64,000 bases of DNA, from positions 620,001 to 684,000 of the forward strand of contig NZ_JABBGC010000001.1 in the NCBI RefSeq assembly GCF_012927205.1, in the 5' to 3' direction. Below the pieces are notes generated by a model. The model was not told the DNA's origin. It was given only the letters and a program-made list of their open reading frames with translations, and searched no databases. This DNA is from Chitinophaga fulva (GTDB lineage: Bacteria > Bacteroidota > Bacteroidia > Chitinophagales > Chitinophagaceae). This document shows, piece after piece, positions 1 to 8,511 of the stretch; the stretch's first letter is position 1, and each line of letters opens with the position of its first letter. Both the position numbers and the translations under genes were made by a program.

Positions 1-660
1 ATTCAACCGCTTCCAGCCGCCGTCCCATTTTACTTTAAGGCGCTGTTGCAGGATTTTACGGGTTTTGGGCCACCATAATATAATCCCGGTGATGAGGATG
101 AAAAGGAATATCAGGGTACTGATGCCGGTGATCAGCTTGCCGGTGTCTCCGGCCAGCAGCCAGCGGTGCAGGGAAAATATCTGGTAATAGAATGTTTGCT
201 GATAGCTGTAAAGTTCAATCACTTTACCGGTATAGGGGTTGACGAAGGCGGTGCGGCCTTTTCCTTTTTTAGGTTCTTTTCCACCCTTTGCATCTTTGCC
301 CGCCGGCTTCATTTCTTTGCCGGCCTCTTTTTTACCTTCTGCACGGGCTTCTTTGCCGGCGCCTTTGTTTTTATCGCCTTTTTTACCCTCCTCCAGCTGA
401 ACAGCCAGTGAGCGGGCAGGATCTGCATATACCTGTATACGGGAAATACCCGCGCCCGGTACCTGCTGTTTCACCATTTCGGCGATTTTGTCCAGCGGTA
501 ACCGTTCTTTTTCAGGCTGTACGTAATAACGGCTGTGATTAAATGCTTCCGTCAGCTCCTTTTCAAATACCAGTAAAGCACCTGTCAGGCAACTGATGGT
601 AATGATCAGGCCTGCCGCCAGCCCGAGGTATAAGTGAATACGGCGAAAAAAAACTTTCAT
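1..660 (-). CDS. PepSY-associated TM helix protein (3' end cut by window)
   Basis: Inner-membrane protein of the PepSY_TM family, often tied to iron-siderophore uptake or ferric reduction in Bacteroidota. The 220 visible residues run from ATG at 660 to the window edge with no stop. An N-terminal membrane helix begins RRIHLYLGLAAGL (about 6-32). A PepSY-like segment follows (about 50-85). Near residue 180 is a second helix (LITGISTLIFLFILITG) preceded by SLHRWLL, the usual histidine-containing motif. Between them, about residues 88-132, is a Lys/Gly/Ala/Glu-rich low-complexity stretch that typical family members lack. The C-terminal half lies outside the window, so the full helix count is unknown. 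Family assignment is firm; the transported or reduced substrate is not known. Confidence 0.85.
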   Translation of the reverse strand, partial: MKVFFRRIHLYLGLAAGLIITISCLTGALLVFEKELTEAFNHSRYYVQPEKERLPLDKIAEMVKQQVPGAGISRIQVYADPARSLAVQLEEGKKGDKNKGAGKEARAEGKKEAGKEMKPAGKDAKGGKEPKKGKGRTAFVNPYTGKVIELYSYQQTFYYQIFSLHRWLLAGDTGKLITGISTLIFLFILITGIILWWPKTRKILQQRLKVKWDGGWKRLN

Positions 661-786
661 ATTAGATTGATCCAACCACAAAAAAACGGTTCCTCGCGCG
701 GAATATACCTGCGAAAGGGGAAAAAGATTTACGCAATCCGGAAATTTTCGCGGAAAGATGTCAAGTGGCACTTCTCTCAAACACAC

Positions 787-842
787 AAAAGAGCGAAGAT
801 CATATTTTATTAAATCGTAATAAATATAATCTTCGCTCTTTT
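787..842 (-). terminator. Rho-independent-type terminator of ybaB
   Basis: Perfect 14-bp arms (787-800 and 829-842) spell AAAAGAGCGAAGAT and its complement around an AT-rich loop that can itself pair. On the minus strand the stem ends in a T-run. It lies 18 nt beyond the ybaB stop. It also faces the PepSY gene start, so it may shield that promoter from read-through. Confidence 0.75.
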
Positions 843-860
843 CCGGATTCTTTAGGGAAA

Positions 861-1160
861 TCAGAGCAAATTGCCCAGCACGCCGGCGGCGCTCTTCATT
901 TCTGCTTCCCAGGTATTTTCGGCATCTTTCAATGCACGGTTCAGCGCAGTGAGCAACAGATCTTCCATTTCCTCTTTATGCTCAGGCGTCATCAGACGCT
1001 CTGCTATTTCAATGCTTTTTACCTGACGGTTGCCATCTACCACTACCTTTATCGCACCATCGCCAGCTTCACCTTCCAGTGTAATTGTTGCCAGACGCTC
1101 TTTTGCCTCCTTCATTTTCTGTTGGATCTGCGTCACCTTGCCGAATAAATCACCAAACAT
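861..1160 (-). CDS. ybaB: YbaB/EbfC family nucleoid-associated protein
   Basis: Small DNA-binding protein of the YbaB/EbfC family, a dimer that coats DNA and is usually encoded near recombination or replication genes. The 99-residue product starts MFGDLFGKV, followed by a helix rich in Gln, Lys and Glu (about 9-25) and the conserved beta segment with GDGAIKVVVDGN. The frame is open 14 codons further upstream, to 1202. The ATG at 1160 is preferred because family members begin MFGDL/MFGGL and because a TAnnTTTA promoter box at 1183-1190 lies inside the longer version. No partner recR or dnaX gene is adjacent, which is common in Bacteroidota. Confidence 0.9.
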   Translation of the reverse strand: MFGDLFGKVTQIQQKMKEAKERLATITLEGEAGDGAIKVVVDGNRQVKSIEIAERLMTPEHKEEMEDLLLTALNRALKDAENTWEAEMKSAAGVLGNLL

Positions 1161-1182
1161 ATTTGTGTATTTTTTAGGGCCG

Positions 1183-1190
1183 TAAAGATA
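1183..1190 (-). promoter_or_regulatory. Candidate -7 box for ybaB
   Basis: The minus strand reads TATCTTTA, one base off the Bacteroidota box TAnnTTTG. It lies about 22 nt upstream of the chosen ybaB ATG, giving a short leader. No clear TTG was found at the usual -33 distance. Confidence 0.4.
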
Positions 1191-1291
1191 AGTTTTTACC
1201 ACACCGTTTTAATATTCAATATTTTAAATATACGACAGCAGGAGCCAACAATTATGTATCTTACCATCACGTATAAGTTATCAGCTTAAAA

Positions 1292-2527
1292 ATGGAAACT
1301 AAAGTTTGTATTATAGGTGCCGGTCCGGGTGGGGCTTGCGCAGCCCTTCAACTGGCACAGCTGGGCATCGAATGTATCGTTGTTGACAAAGCCGTTTTCC
1401 CCAGGGACAAAGTATGCGGCGATGGCCTAAGCGGAAAAGTTTTAACTATCCTTGAAAGAATCGACAAAGGCATCGGTGAGCGGTTACAGCAGGCTGTCTT
1501 TAAAATGGACAGCTGGGGCGTGACTTTCGTAGCACCCAACCGCATCGGGATGGACATTCCTTATAGATCCGGTTATCAACAGGATAAAAGCGATCCACGC
1601 GGCTTCGTCTGCAAAAGGATTGACTTTGATAACTTTCTGGTGGAAGAGCTGAAACGCCGCCCGGAGATTCGTTTGTTCGAGGGCGTTAGCATCGATAAAT
1701 ATGAACTGCGGGCAGATGGTTATTATCTGTCTGATAAAGAAGGAAAATTTCAGGTCAAAGCCGATCTGGTACTGGTGGCCAACGGCGCCCATTCCGCCTT
1801 CACCAAAGAAGTGGCAGGCATCAAAATGGAGCCGGACCATTATATCGCCGGCTTACGTGCCTATTATAAAGGTGTTACCGGCCTGCATCAGGATGCTTTT
1901 ATAGAACTACACTTCCTGAAAAGCATGCTGCCCGGTTACTTCTGGATATTCCCGCTCCCCAATGGCGAAGCCAATGTGGGCGTAGGCATGCTCAGCACCA
2001 CCGTCCGCAACAAAAAAGTGAACCTGAAAAAGCTGATGCTCGATACCCTCGCTACCGACCCGATCATGAAAGAGCGTTTTAAAGACGCCACCCTGGAAGG
2101 TTCGATCGATGGCTACGGTCTCCCGCTGGGCAGCAAAAAAAGAAAGCTGCATGGCGAACGCTACATGCTGATCGGTGATGCCGGTTTCCTCATCGACCCT
2201 TTCACCGGCGAAGGTATCGGCAACGCACTGTATTCCGGTCAGATAGCTGCCAAACAGGCCGCAGCAGCCATCGCCGCCAAAGACTACTCCGACAGCTTCC
2301 TGAACAGTTACGACCAGGAGGTTTATCGTATCCTGGGCCCCGAAATGGAGGTCAGCACCAAACTGCAAAAGCTGATCAAATACCCGTGGCTGTTTAATCT
2401 GCTGATGAAAATGGGCTCCCGCAACAAACAGTTGAAAGAGCTGATGACCTGCATGTTCCACGAGGTAGACCTGCGCAAAAGACTGGGCAGCCCGCTGTTT
2501 TATGTGAAGTTATTATTTAACCGATAA
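1292..2527 (+). CDS. FAD-dependent oxidoreductase, geranylgeranyl-reductase/FixC-like
   Basis: A 411-residue flavoprotein of the geranylgeranyl reductase-like branch of the PF01494/FixC superfamily. The N-terminus has the dinucleotide-binding fingerprint GAGPGGACAALQLAQ (residues 9-23), an acidic residue at the end of the second strand, and FPRDKVCGDGLSG, the cysteine-containing motif typical of this branch. The second FAD motif LIGDAGFLIDPFTGEGIG is near residue 293. Such enzymes reduce isoprenoid chains or oxidise quinol-like substrates; which substrate applies here cannot be read from the sequence. It is followed 13 nt later by a DUF2891 gene on the same strand, so the two may be co-transcribed. 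No signal peptide is seen, so it is probably cytoplasmic or membrane-associated. Confidence 0.85.
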   Translation: METKVCIIGAGPGGACAALQLAQLGIECIVVDKAVFPRDKVCGDGLSGKVLTILERIDKGIGERLQQAVFKMDSWGVTFVAPNRIGMDIPYRSGYQQDKSDPRGFVCKRIDFDNFLVEELKRRPEIRLFEGVSIDKYELRADGYYLSDKEGKFQVKADLVLVANGAHSAFTKEVAGIKMEPDHYIAGLRAYYKGVTGLHQDAFIELHFLKSMLPGYFWIFPLPNGEANVGVGMLSTTVRNKKVNLKKLMLDTLATDPIMKERFKDATLEGSIDGYGLPLGSKKRKLHGERYMLIGDAGFLIDPFTGEGIGNALYSGQIAAKQAAAAIAAKDYSDSFLNSYDQEVYRILGPEMEVSTKLQKLIKYPWLFNLLMKMGSRNKQLKELMTCMFHEVDLRKRLGSPLFYVKLLFNR

Positions 2528-2540
2528 TCCGATAGTTTCT

Positions 2541-3635
2541 GTGAGATACACCACCCTGCTTGCCATTATCTGCTTTTCTACGGCTACCGCTACTGCTCAA
2601 AAACAGCCCATGACACCAGAACAACTGCCTAAGATGACGGTTAAAACGGCCAATCAGCTGGCAGCCCTGCCGTTGAAATGCCTGGACCTGCCTTTTCCTT
2701 ATAAAACAGGCGTAGTGTTTCCCGACAGCTCCCTGCTGGGCGCTCCGTCTACCTATCATCCGGCGTTCTACGGCTGTTTCGACTGGCACAGTAGCGTACA
2801 TGGCCACTGGATGCTGGTACGCCTCCTGAAAATGTTCCCTGATATGGAAAAAGCAGCGGTGATACGTACCAAACTAACGCAACACCTCTCTGCTGAAAAT
2901 ATCCAGACAGAGCTGCGACTGTTTAAAGGCAAGGAAAACAAAAGCTTTGAACGCATCTATGGCTGGAGCTGGCTGCTGCAACTGCAACGGGAGCTCCTTA
3001 CCTGGAACGATCCGATGGGCAAAGAACTTAGCCGGAACGTACAACCACTGGCCAGCCACTTCGCTGCAGCGTATGTTGACTTCCTCGGTAAGCTGATGTA
3101 TCCCATCCGTGTGGGCGAACATACCAACCTTGCTTTCGGCCTTTGCCTGGCATGGGACTATGCCCAGACTACCGGCGACAAAGCGCTGCAAACCGCCATT
3201 CACGATGCGGCCATGCGTTTTTATGCTAAAGACAAAAATGCTCCCGTAGCATGGGAGCCCGGCGGATACGATTTCCTCTCTCCCAGCCTCGAAGAAGCTG
3301 ACCTAATGCGCCGTATCATGCCGGAAAAGGAATACCGGACATGGCTATACGCTTTCCTTCCCGGCCTGTTCCAGAACCCGATCACCATCCTGCAACCCGG
3401 ACAGGTAAAAGACCGTACCGATGGTAAACTCGTTCACCTCGATGGCCTCAATCTCAGCCGCACCTGGTGCCTGGAAGCCATTGCCCGTCACGGCGGCAAA
3501 AATCAGCAGGCCATTCAGGCTCTCGCCAACAAACACCTGCTGACATCCTTTCCGCAGGTAGCCAGCGGCGACTATGCCGGCGAACACTGGTTGGCCTCCT
3601 TTGCTGTATACCTGCTTACTGCAGAACAGCAATAG
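2541..3635 (+). CDS. DUF2891 family exported protein
   Basis: A 364-residue protein matching the DUF2891 family by its GCFDWHSSVHGHWML segment (about 81-95), Trp-rich helical repeats such as YGWSWLLQLQ, and GEHTNLAFGL. The start is GTG at 2541, followed by a short signal peptide (RYTTLLAIICFSTATATAQ), so it is likely periplasmic. The family is predicted to fold as an all-helical barrel resembling (alpha/alpha)6 glycan-active enzymes, but no activity is established. The gene sits 13 nt behind the FAD oxidoreductase and 28 nt before a DUF3857 gene, all on the same strand. An operon of three is plausible; a shared function is not evident. Confidence 0.8.
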   Translation: MRYTTLLAIICFSTATATAQKQPMTPEQLPKMTVKTANQLAALPLKCLDLPFPYKTGVVFPDSSLLGAPSTYHPAFYGCFDWHSSVHGHWMLVRLLKMFPDMEKAAVIRTKLTQHLSAENIQTELRLFKGKENKSFERIYGWSWLLQLQRELLTWNDPMGKELSRNVQPLASHFAAAYVDFLGKLMYPIRVGEHTNLAFGLCLAWDYAQTTGDKALQTAIHDAAMRFYAKDKNAPVAWEPGGYDFLSPSLEEADLMRRIMPEKEYRTWLYAFLPGLFQNPITILQPGQVKDRTDGKLVHLDGLNLSRTWCLEAIARHGGKNQQAIQALANKHLLTSFPQVASGDYAGEHWLASFAVYLLTAEQQ

Positions 3636-3663
3636 GCTGCCGTCAACGTTTAAACCCCCTGTT

Positions 3664-6219
3664 ATGACCCATACCTTGAAACAAATACTTGTGTTACTGC
3701 TGGCACTCCTGCCGGCAGTAACACAAGCCCGGCAAAAACCGGTCAACACCGGCCCTACTCCCTCCTGGCTGGTCCCCTGGCAACCCAATCTGCTGCAAAA
3801 ACCCAATGCCAAACATATCAGCGACGGATTTTACCTGCTCGTGGCTGAAACCCAATATCAAACAGAATTACAGAGCGGCTATCACCACTATGTCCGGCAG
3901 ATCGTTTCTGAAGCAGGCATACAAAACGGCTCCCAGATATCGGTGGACTATGACCCGCAATACGAAAAACTGACTTTCCACCGTATCGTCATCAAACGCG
4001 ACGGCCGCGAAATCAACCGCCTTTCCGGCGCGTCCTTTAAAGTACTACAGCAGGAAGAAGAACTCTCCCGCTTTATCTATAGCGGCACCTACACCGCCTA
4101 CCTTATTCTGGAAGATGTACGCAAAGGCGATCAGATAGAATACAGCTACTCCCTTACCGGCAACAACCCCATCTTCGACAACAAAATAGATGAAGAATAT
4201 TACCAGGTAGCTTCAGAACCCGTTGTTAACTTTTACCGTAACATTATTACCCGCCCTGACAGACAGCTGCATTTCAAAGCGTTCAACCAGGCAGCACTGC
4301 CTCAGCAACGCAGCTGGAACGGGTTCACCATCTACGAATGGCATAACATCAACCTACAGGATGGTGACAACTTCAGCAATCTGCCTTCCTGGTACAATCC
4401 CTTCGCCCGGATACAGATCAGTGAATACAACAGCTGGCAGGAAATAGCACAATGGGCACAACGGATAAATACTGTCTCCCCACCGGGAAACGCTATCAAA
4501 AACAAAATCGCCGCCCTGAAACAACAGGCCAGTAACAGCCAGGAAGCCTATCTACAGGCAGCCCTTCGTTTTGTGCAGGACGATATCCGCTACATGGGCA
4601 TCGAAATGGGTGAATACTCCCACCGGCCTAATACGCCCGACAGAGTACTGATGCAGCGCTTCGGCGATTGCAAAGACAAATCGCTCCTGCTCTGCACCCT
4701 GCTCAACGCTAACGGTATCAGCGCCCATATGGCTTATGTGAATACCGATCTGAAAGAAGGCGTCAGTCAACGGCTTCCTTCTCCAACAGCGTTTAACCAC
4801 GCGATCGTTTGCGCTACGCTCGGAGGAAAAACTTACTGGCTGGATGCCACGCTCTCTTATCAGCGTGGCCCGCTGGCAGACTTTTGTGAACCGGAATATC
4901 AGCTGGCACTGGTCATTACAGATACCACTACGCAGCTGACGCCCATCCGCAAAATCAATAGCGGCCAGGTCGTTATCCGGGAGACCATCACCCTGCCGGA
5001 AAAAGAAGGACAGGATGGTACCCTCATCGCCAACACCGCCTGGTACCGCGAAGACGCCGACGTACAAAGGGCCACGATGGCCTCAGCCAGCCTTAAGGAC
5101 AAAGAATCCACCTTCCTCACTTTCTACCGGAAGTTCTATGGGGAGATGGCCCTGAAAGATTCACTCAACCTTCGGGATAACCCCGACAGCAACATCCTGC
5201 GTATCCACGAGAGCTACGTGGTCCATCATCTCTGGAAAAAAGACAGTGTAACCAATAAACTGCTGTTCTCCGTCATCGCGCAGTCGCCGTCGGACATACT
5301 GCCTTATGTTACCGATGTAAACAGGAAAGTTCCGCTCGCTATCAAATATCCTTATAATCAGGACTATCAGATCATCATCAATACACCGATAGAATGGTCG
5401 GTGGAAGAAACGCCGCTGCACGTCAAAAACGATTATTATCAGTTTGACTTCTCCGCTACCCAAACCGGGAAACAGATTGTACTCTCTTATTCCCTGAAAA
5501 CCTTCGGGGACCATGTGCCGGCAACGTATATGCCGCAGTATGCCCGGGAAATAAAGGAAATCCAAAAGACCACCTCGCTGGACCTGACCTTAAACCCCGC
5601 GTTGATACAGCCCACCAATCAGCCCGCCGGTAAAGGCAACTGGCTGGCGATCGTGCTGGCCCTTGGTGCAGCAGCGGTATTTGCCAACCTCGCCACCCGG
5701 TATTACCGGCATTCCGTACTGCCGGTACAGCATCCACTGGAGCCACTGCCCATTGGTGGCTGGCTGTCGTTGCTGGCCATCGGGATGGTATTCTCTCCGA
5801 TGTATGAATTGATATTTCTGTGTAAAGCCGATGTATTTAACTATGAGATATGGGCAACGGTATCCGCACGCCGGGATCTGGGGAATATCTCACTGGTACA
5901 GCTCTATCTGATAGGGGAAGTGATCATCAGGGTTTTCCTGTTGTGTTATTCAGTGTTATTGGCTGTCCTGTTCTTCAACAGAAGGGATACCTTTCCTTTT
6001 GCACTGGCTACCTATTATTTCGCCAGCACCTTGTATCTGTTTGTCTTTAACCGTATCAACAGCCATTATTTTGGAGAAAGCACGCCGGGAGGCTTATGGG
6101 ACCAGAACTCCATCATCTGGCCCCTATTACGAATGGCTCTTTGGGTACCTTACCTGTTGGTCTCCCAGCGTGCAAAAGCAACTTTTATTATGCCGCATCC
6201 CGCACTGCTGCGGGATTAA
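3664..6219 (+). CDS. DUF3857 / transglutaminase-like / DUF2569 membrane protein
   Basis: An 851-residue exported protein with three parts. Residues 1-22 form a signal peptide (LKQILVLLLALLPAVTQA). A DUF3857 beta domain (about 40-240) follows, then a transglutaminase-like domain with a complete triad: Cys336 in RFGDCKDKS, His379 in FNHAIV and Asp394 in YWLDAT. After a further beta-rich region comes a C-terminal membrane part (about 660-840) starting with a helix and then LPIGGWLSLLAIGM, the hallmark of DUF2569. The frame is open 30 codons further upstream, but ATG 3664 places the signal peptide at the N-terminus. The DUF3857-transglutaminase pair is common in Bacteroidota. The fusion to DUF2569 anchors the protease-like fold in the inner membrane with the catalytic part in the periplasm. 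The substrate is unknown. Confidence 0.85.
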   Translation: MTHTLKQILVLLLALLPAVTQARQKPVNTGPTPSWLVPWQPNLLQKPNAKHISDGFYLLVAETQYQTELQSGYHHYVRQIVSEAGIQNGSQISVDYDPQYEKLTFHRIVIKRDGREINRLSGASFKVLQQEEELSRFIYSGTYTAYLILEDVRKGDQIEYSYSLTGNNPIFDNKIDEEYYQVASEPVVNFYRNIITRPDRQLHFKAFNQAALPQQRSWNGFTIYEWHNINLQDGDNFSNLPSWYNPFARIQISEYNSWQEIAQWAQRINTVSPPGNAIKNKIAALKQQASNSQEAYLQAALRFVQDDIRYMGIEMGEYSHRPNTPDRVLMQRFGDCKDKSLLLCTLLNANGISAHMAYVNTDLKEGVSQRLPSPTAFNHAIVCATLGGKTYWLDATLSYQRGPLADFCEPEYQLALVITDTTTQLTPIRKINSGQVVIRETITLPEKEGQDGTLIANTAWYREDADVQRATMASASLKDKESTFLTFYRKFYGEMALKDSLNLRDNPDSNILRIHESYVVHHLWKKDSVTNKLLFSVIAQSPSDILPYVTDVNRKVPLAIKYPYNQDYQIIINTPIEWSVEETPLHVKNDYYQFDFSATQTGKQIVLSYSLKTFGDHVPATYMPQYAREIKEIQKTTSLDLTLNPALIQPTNQPAGKGNWLAIVLALGAAAVFANLATRYYRHSVLPVQHPLEPLPIGGWLSLLAIGMVFSPMYELIFLCKADVFNYEIWATVSARRDLGNISLVQLYLIGEVIIRVFLLCYSVLLAVLFFNRRDTFPFALATYYFASTLYLFVFNRINSHYFGESTPGGLWDQNSIIWPLLRMALWVPYLLVSQRAKATFIMPHPALLRD

Positions 6220-6543
6220 TCAGATGGTTTCGGAATCGAAGGCCACTACCCGGTCCCAGTATTGATTGCATTGCTCAATGAAGTTGAGATGCACCGGGTG
6301 TACCTGGTAGCGGTCATGTGCCTCGATATCTTCAAAAATACATAGCAGGCAATAGTCGTAATTTTTGTCGATCGTAGGCCCATCATCCACCGGGGCCGGT
6401 TTACCGACATTAAAAATGGCGATGTCATCTATCGTATGCAAACTGCTTATCCCTGCTTCAAACCGCCGCCTGTCTTCCGCAGACAGTCCGGGTTTCAGGG
6501 TAAAGTTTACCACGTGTACGAGCTTTTTATCTAATGCTTTCAT
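6220..6543 (-). CDS. Dabb (stress-responsive alpha/beta barrel) protein
   Basis: A 107-residue protein with the ferredoxin-like dimeric alpha/beta-barrel fold of the Dabb family. The N-terminus has KLVHVVNFTLKPGL, a typical first strand with conserved His, and later come YDYCLLCIFEDIEAHDRY and HPVHLNFI. Members include plant stress proteins and some enzymes of aromatic or aldehyde metabolism; no catalytic role can be assigned. It lies 11 nt downstream of the ABC permease gene and probably shares its transcript. Its stop abuts the stop of the convergent DUF3857 gene with no spacer. Confidence 0.85.
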   Translation of the reverse strand: MKALDKKLVHVVNFTLKPGLSAEDRRRFEAGISSLHTIDDIAIFNVGKPAPVDDGPTIDKNYDYCLLCIFEDIEAHDRYQVHPVHLNFIEQCNQYWDRVVAFDSETI

Positions 6544-6554
6544 GTTGATGGATT

Positions 6555-7751
6555 TTAGGATTCCTTATTGACATATCGATTGACTGTCAGCAGGTTGACG
6601 AAGTACACCAGTCCAAGTACCAGCACCGTTCCGGCGAAAACGCCCGGGCCAGGCCAGACACCTACCACCATATCGTGTTTCGCCAGCACCATAGCCGTCA
6701 CATACTGCAACCCAGCCAGCAGCAATAAACACACCACACCGATGATAACATACAGCGGCACAAACTGTTTTAGCAGATAACGTTTCAGCTGGCGGGGAGC
6801 CGTGCCCAGCATGACCAGCAGTTGTATTTCCCGCTTGCAGGACGCTATGATCAGCTGGATGAACATGCTGAACACCAGCATTGCAAACAGCAATAGTATC
6901 AACCCGAAGAAGCCGATCACCGATACGATCGTTTGTACAATCAGGCGTGTTTTGCTGAATTTGAGCTTATCCTGGTTGGTGGTATACCCGTTGTCGTCCA
7001 GGAACTTTACCAGTGTTGGGCTGGAAGGGTCGGGTGTTTTAATGATCACCCGTGATGTAGGCGCTTCTCGGGTAGTCCCATATTTCTCATTGGCCCAGGA
7101 CATAAAAGAAGCCGGTACCAGGAAAGAGGAGATTCTGTCGGAGAAGCCAACCACATGTCCTATATATTGTTCTGAGGTGATGTTGTTGGAGATGACCACC
7201 TGGAGTGGCAATGCTTTGACTGTCTCCTGCGAAATCTGTGGCAGGTCCTGGCTGAGGGAGAACCCGAAATTGTACAGGTTCAGGAAGTCACTGGGCAGGA
7301 TAATGGGAATGGTACGATCGCCCACATTCCATTTCCAGTCTTCGTTCTTCACATCCAGGAAGCTGTCGGGCACTGATTCAAAGAACATGTCCGTCGCAAA
7401 ATGCAGGTCGCCGGGCGCCTGCACCACCACTTTAAACCGGCTGGAAGTAATTAACCCGAACGCCTGCACGAAAGGCTGCGCTTTGATTTGGTCTATTTCT
7501 TCCGGCCTGAAAGCGCTTTTCCCACTTTGGCCCATAATGGCGTTGGTGATTTTTTTATTGATGACCAGGAAGTCGGCTGTTTCATTCTGGTTTTTGGCGC
7601 TGTACAGCAGCTGGTTAAAGTTGGAATGTACCTGGATGGCCACCAATATCAGCAGCATAGCGATACCGAGGCCAACGGAGGCCATCAGAAAGCGGCTTTT
7701 GCCAATGCCGGTATGTATAATTTTTTTTAGCAGTTCAAAAAACGGGCGCAT
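6555..7751 (-). CDS. ABC transporter permease, FtsX/MacB type
   Basis: A 398-residue inner-membrane protein with the FtsX/LolCE/MacB layout. One helix lies near the N-terminus (about 20-42) and is followed by a periplasmic domain of about 220 residues. Three C-terminal helices sit at about 268-300, 327-356 and 365-392. The periplasmic domain contains TADFLVINKKI and several beta strands. It is 9 nt behind the ATPase gene, so both should form one transporter. Families of this type extract lipoproteins, export peptides or drugs, or regulate cell-wall hydrolases. No MacA-like adaptor is encoded nearby, which argues against a classical MacAB pump. Confidence 0.85.
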   Translation of the reverse strand: MRPFFELLKKIIHTGIGKSRFLMASVGLGIAMLLILVAIQVHSNFNQLLYSAKNQNETADFLVINKKITNAIMGQSGKSAFRPEEIDQIKAQPFVQAFGLITSSRFKVVVQAPGDLHFATDMFFESVPDSFLDVKNEDWKWNVGDRTIPIILPSDFLNLYNFGFSLSQDLPQISQETVKALPLQVVISNNITSEQYIGHVVGFSDRISSFLVPASFMSWANEKYGTTREAPTSRVIIKTPDPSSPTLVKFLDDNGYTTNQDKLKFSKTRLIVQTIVSVIGFFGLILLLFAMLVFSMFIQLIIASCKREIQLLVMLGTAPRQLKRYLLKQFVPLYVIIGVVCLLLLAGLQYVTAMVLAKHDMVVGVWPGPGVFAGTVLVLGLVYFVNLLTVNRYVNKES

Positions 7752-7760
7752 GGAATAACA

Positions 7761-8411
7761 TTAAAGCTGATAATGAACATCATATGAAAAATGCTGATCA
7801 TCATCCAGATCAGTTAAAATAAACCCGGCGTTACGGGCCTTACATTCGGCAGCGATGAGGGCGGCGGCGCGGCGGGTGTTTTCCTCATCGAGGTGGCTGA
7901 AGGGTTCATCCATCAACAGCCATTGGAATGGTTGCGACAGCGCCCGGATAATGGCAATCCGCTGGCGTTCGCCGTAGGACAACGTTTTACTGCTTTGCTG
8001 CAGCACATGTGTCACATTGAGCTGAGCAGCCATTTCCTGAATTTTTTCCGGGGTGCAGTATGGGTTGGGCTGCATGACCCTTTTCAGATCGATGTTTTCA
8101 ACAGCCGTAAGTTGTTCGAACAGCCGCAGGTCCTGGAAGATGATGCTGATCTGTTGCTGCCGCATGGCAGCCAGCTCGTTTTTATTGTAGGCGGGCCATG
8201 GCCGGTTGTTGACCAGCACCGTGCCCGTATAGTCGTAACGGATATGATAGAGGTAGTGCACCAGGGTTGTTTTCCCGGTGCCGGAAGGGGCTTTTATTTT
8301 AACAAAGCTGCCGGGGCTGAAGGAGACATCCTGGTTCCATATACCGGAGGAGCGCTGTAGCAGCTTGTCCTTCAGGGGAATGGGCATCAGTTGTTGTATC
8401 TGAATTTGCAT
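7761..8411 (-). CDS. ABC transporter ATP-binding protein
   Basis: A 216-residue nucleotide-binding subunit. Walker A is APSGTGKTT (about 44-52), the Q-loop is IIFQDLRLF, the signature is LSYGERQRIA (deviating from LSGGQ) and Walker B is WLLMDEPFSHLDEE. The expected H-loop position carries LTDLDDDQ rather than a clear histidine, which may reduce or change ATPase turnover. It heads the probable operon with the permease and the Dabb gene. The DUF4836 terminator at 8450-8478 lies 39 nt upstream, so its promoter must sit in a very short gap or within the terminator itself. Confidence 0.85.
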   Translation of the reverse strand: MQIQIQQLMPIPLKDKLLQRSSGIWNQDVSFSPGSFVKIKAPSGTGKTTLVHYLYHIRYDYTGTVLVNNRPWPAYNKNELAAMRQQQISIIFQDLRLFEQLTAVENIDLKRVMQPNPYCTPEKIQEMAAQLNVTHVLQQSSKTLSYGERQRIAIIRALSQPFQWLLMDEPFSHLDEENTRRAAALIAAECKARNAGFILTDLDDDQHFSYDVHYQL

Positions 8412-8449
8412 ATGCCGAGCTGATTAACAGTTCCCAATATAAATAAAAA

Positions 8450-8478
8450 GGGCCGGAGCAAATAAGTTGCTCCGGCCC
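8450..8478 (-). terminator. Terminator after the DUF4836 gene
   Basis: Perfect 12-bp GC-rich stem (8450-8461 with 8467-8478), 5-nt loop. On the minus strand it is followed by TTTTTATTTATA. It lies 34 nt past the DUF4836 stop codon and is a good Rho-independent terminator. Confidence 0.85.
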
Positions 8479-8511
8479 ATATAAAAGATTTTGAAAGATA
8501 TTATAGCTGTT

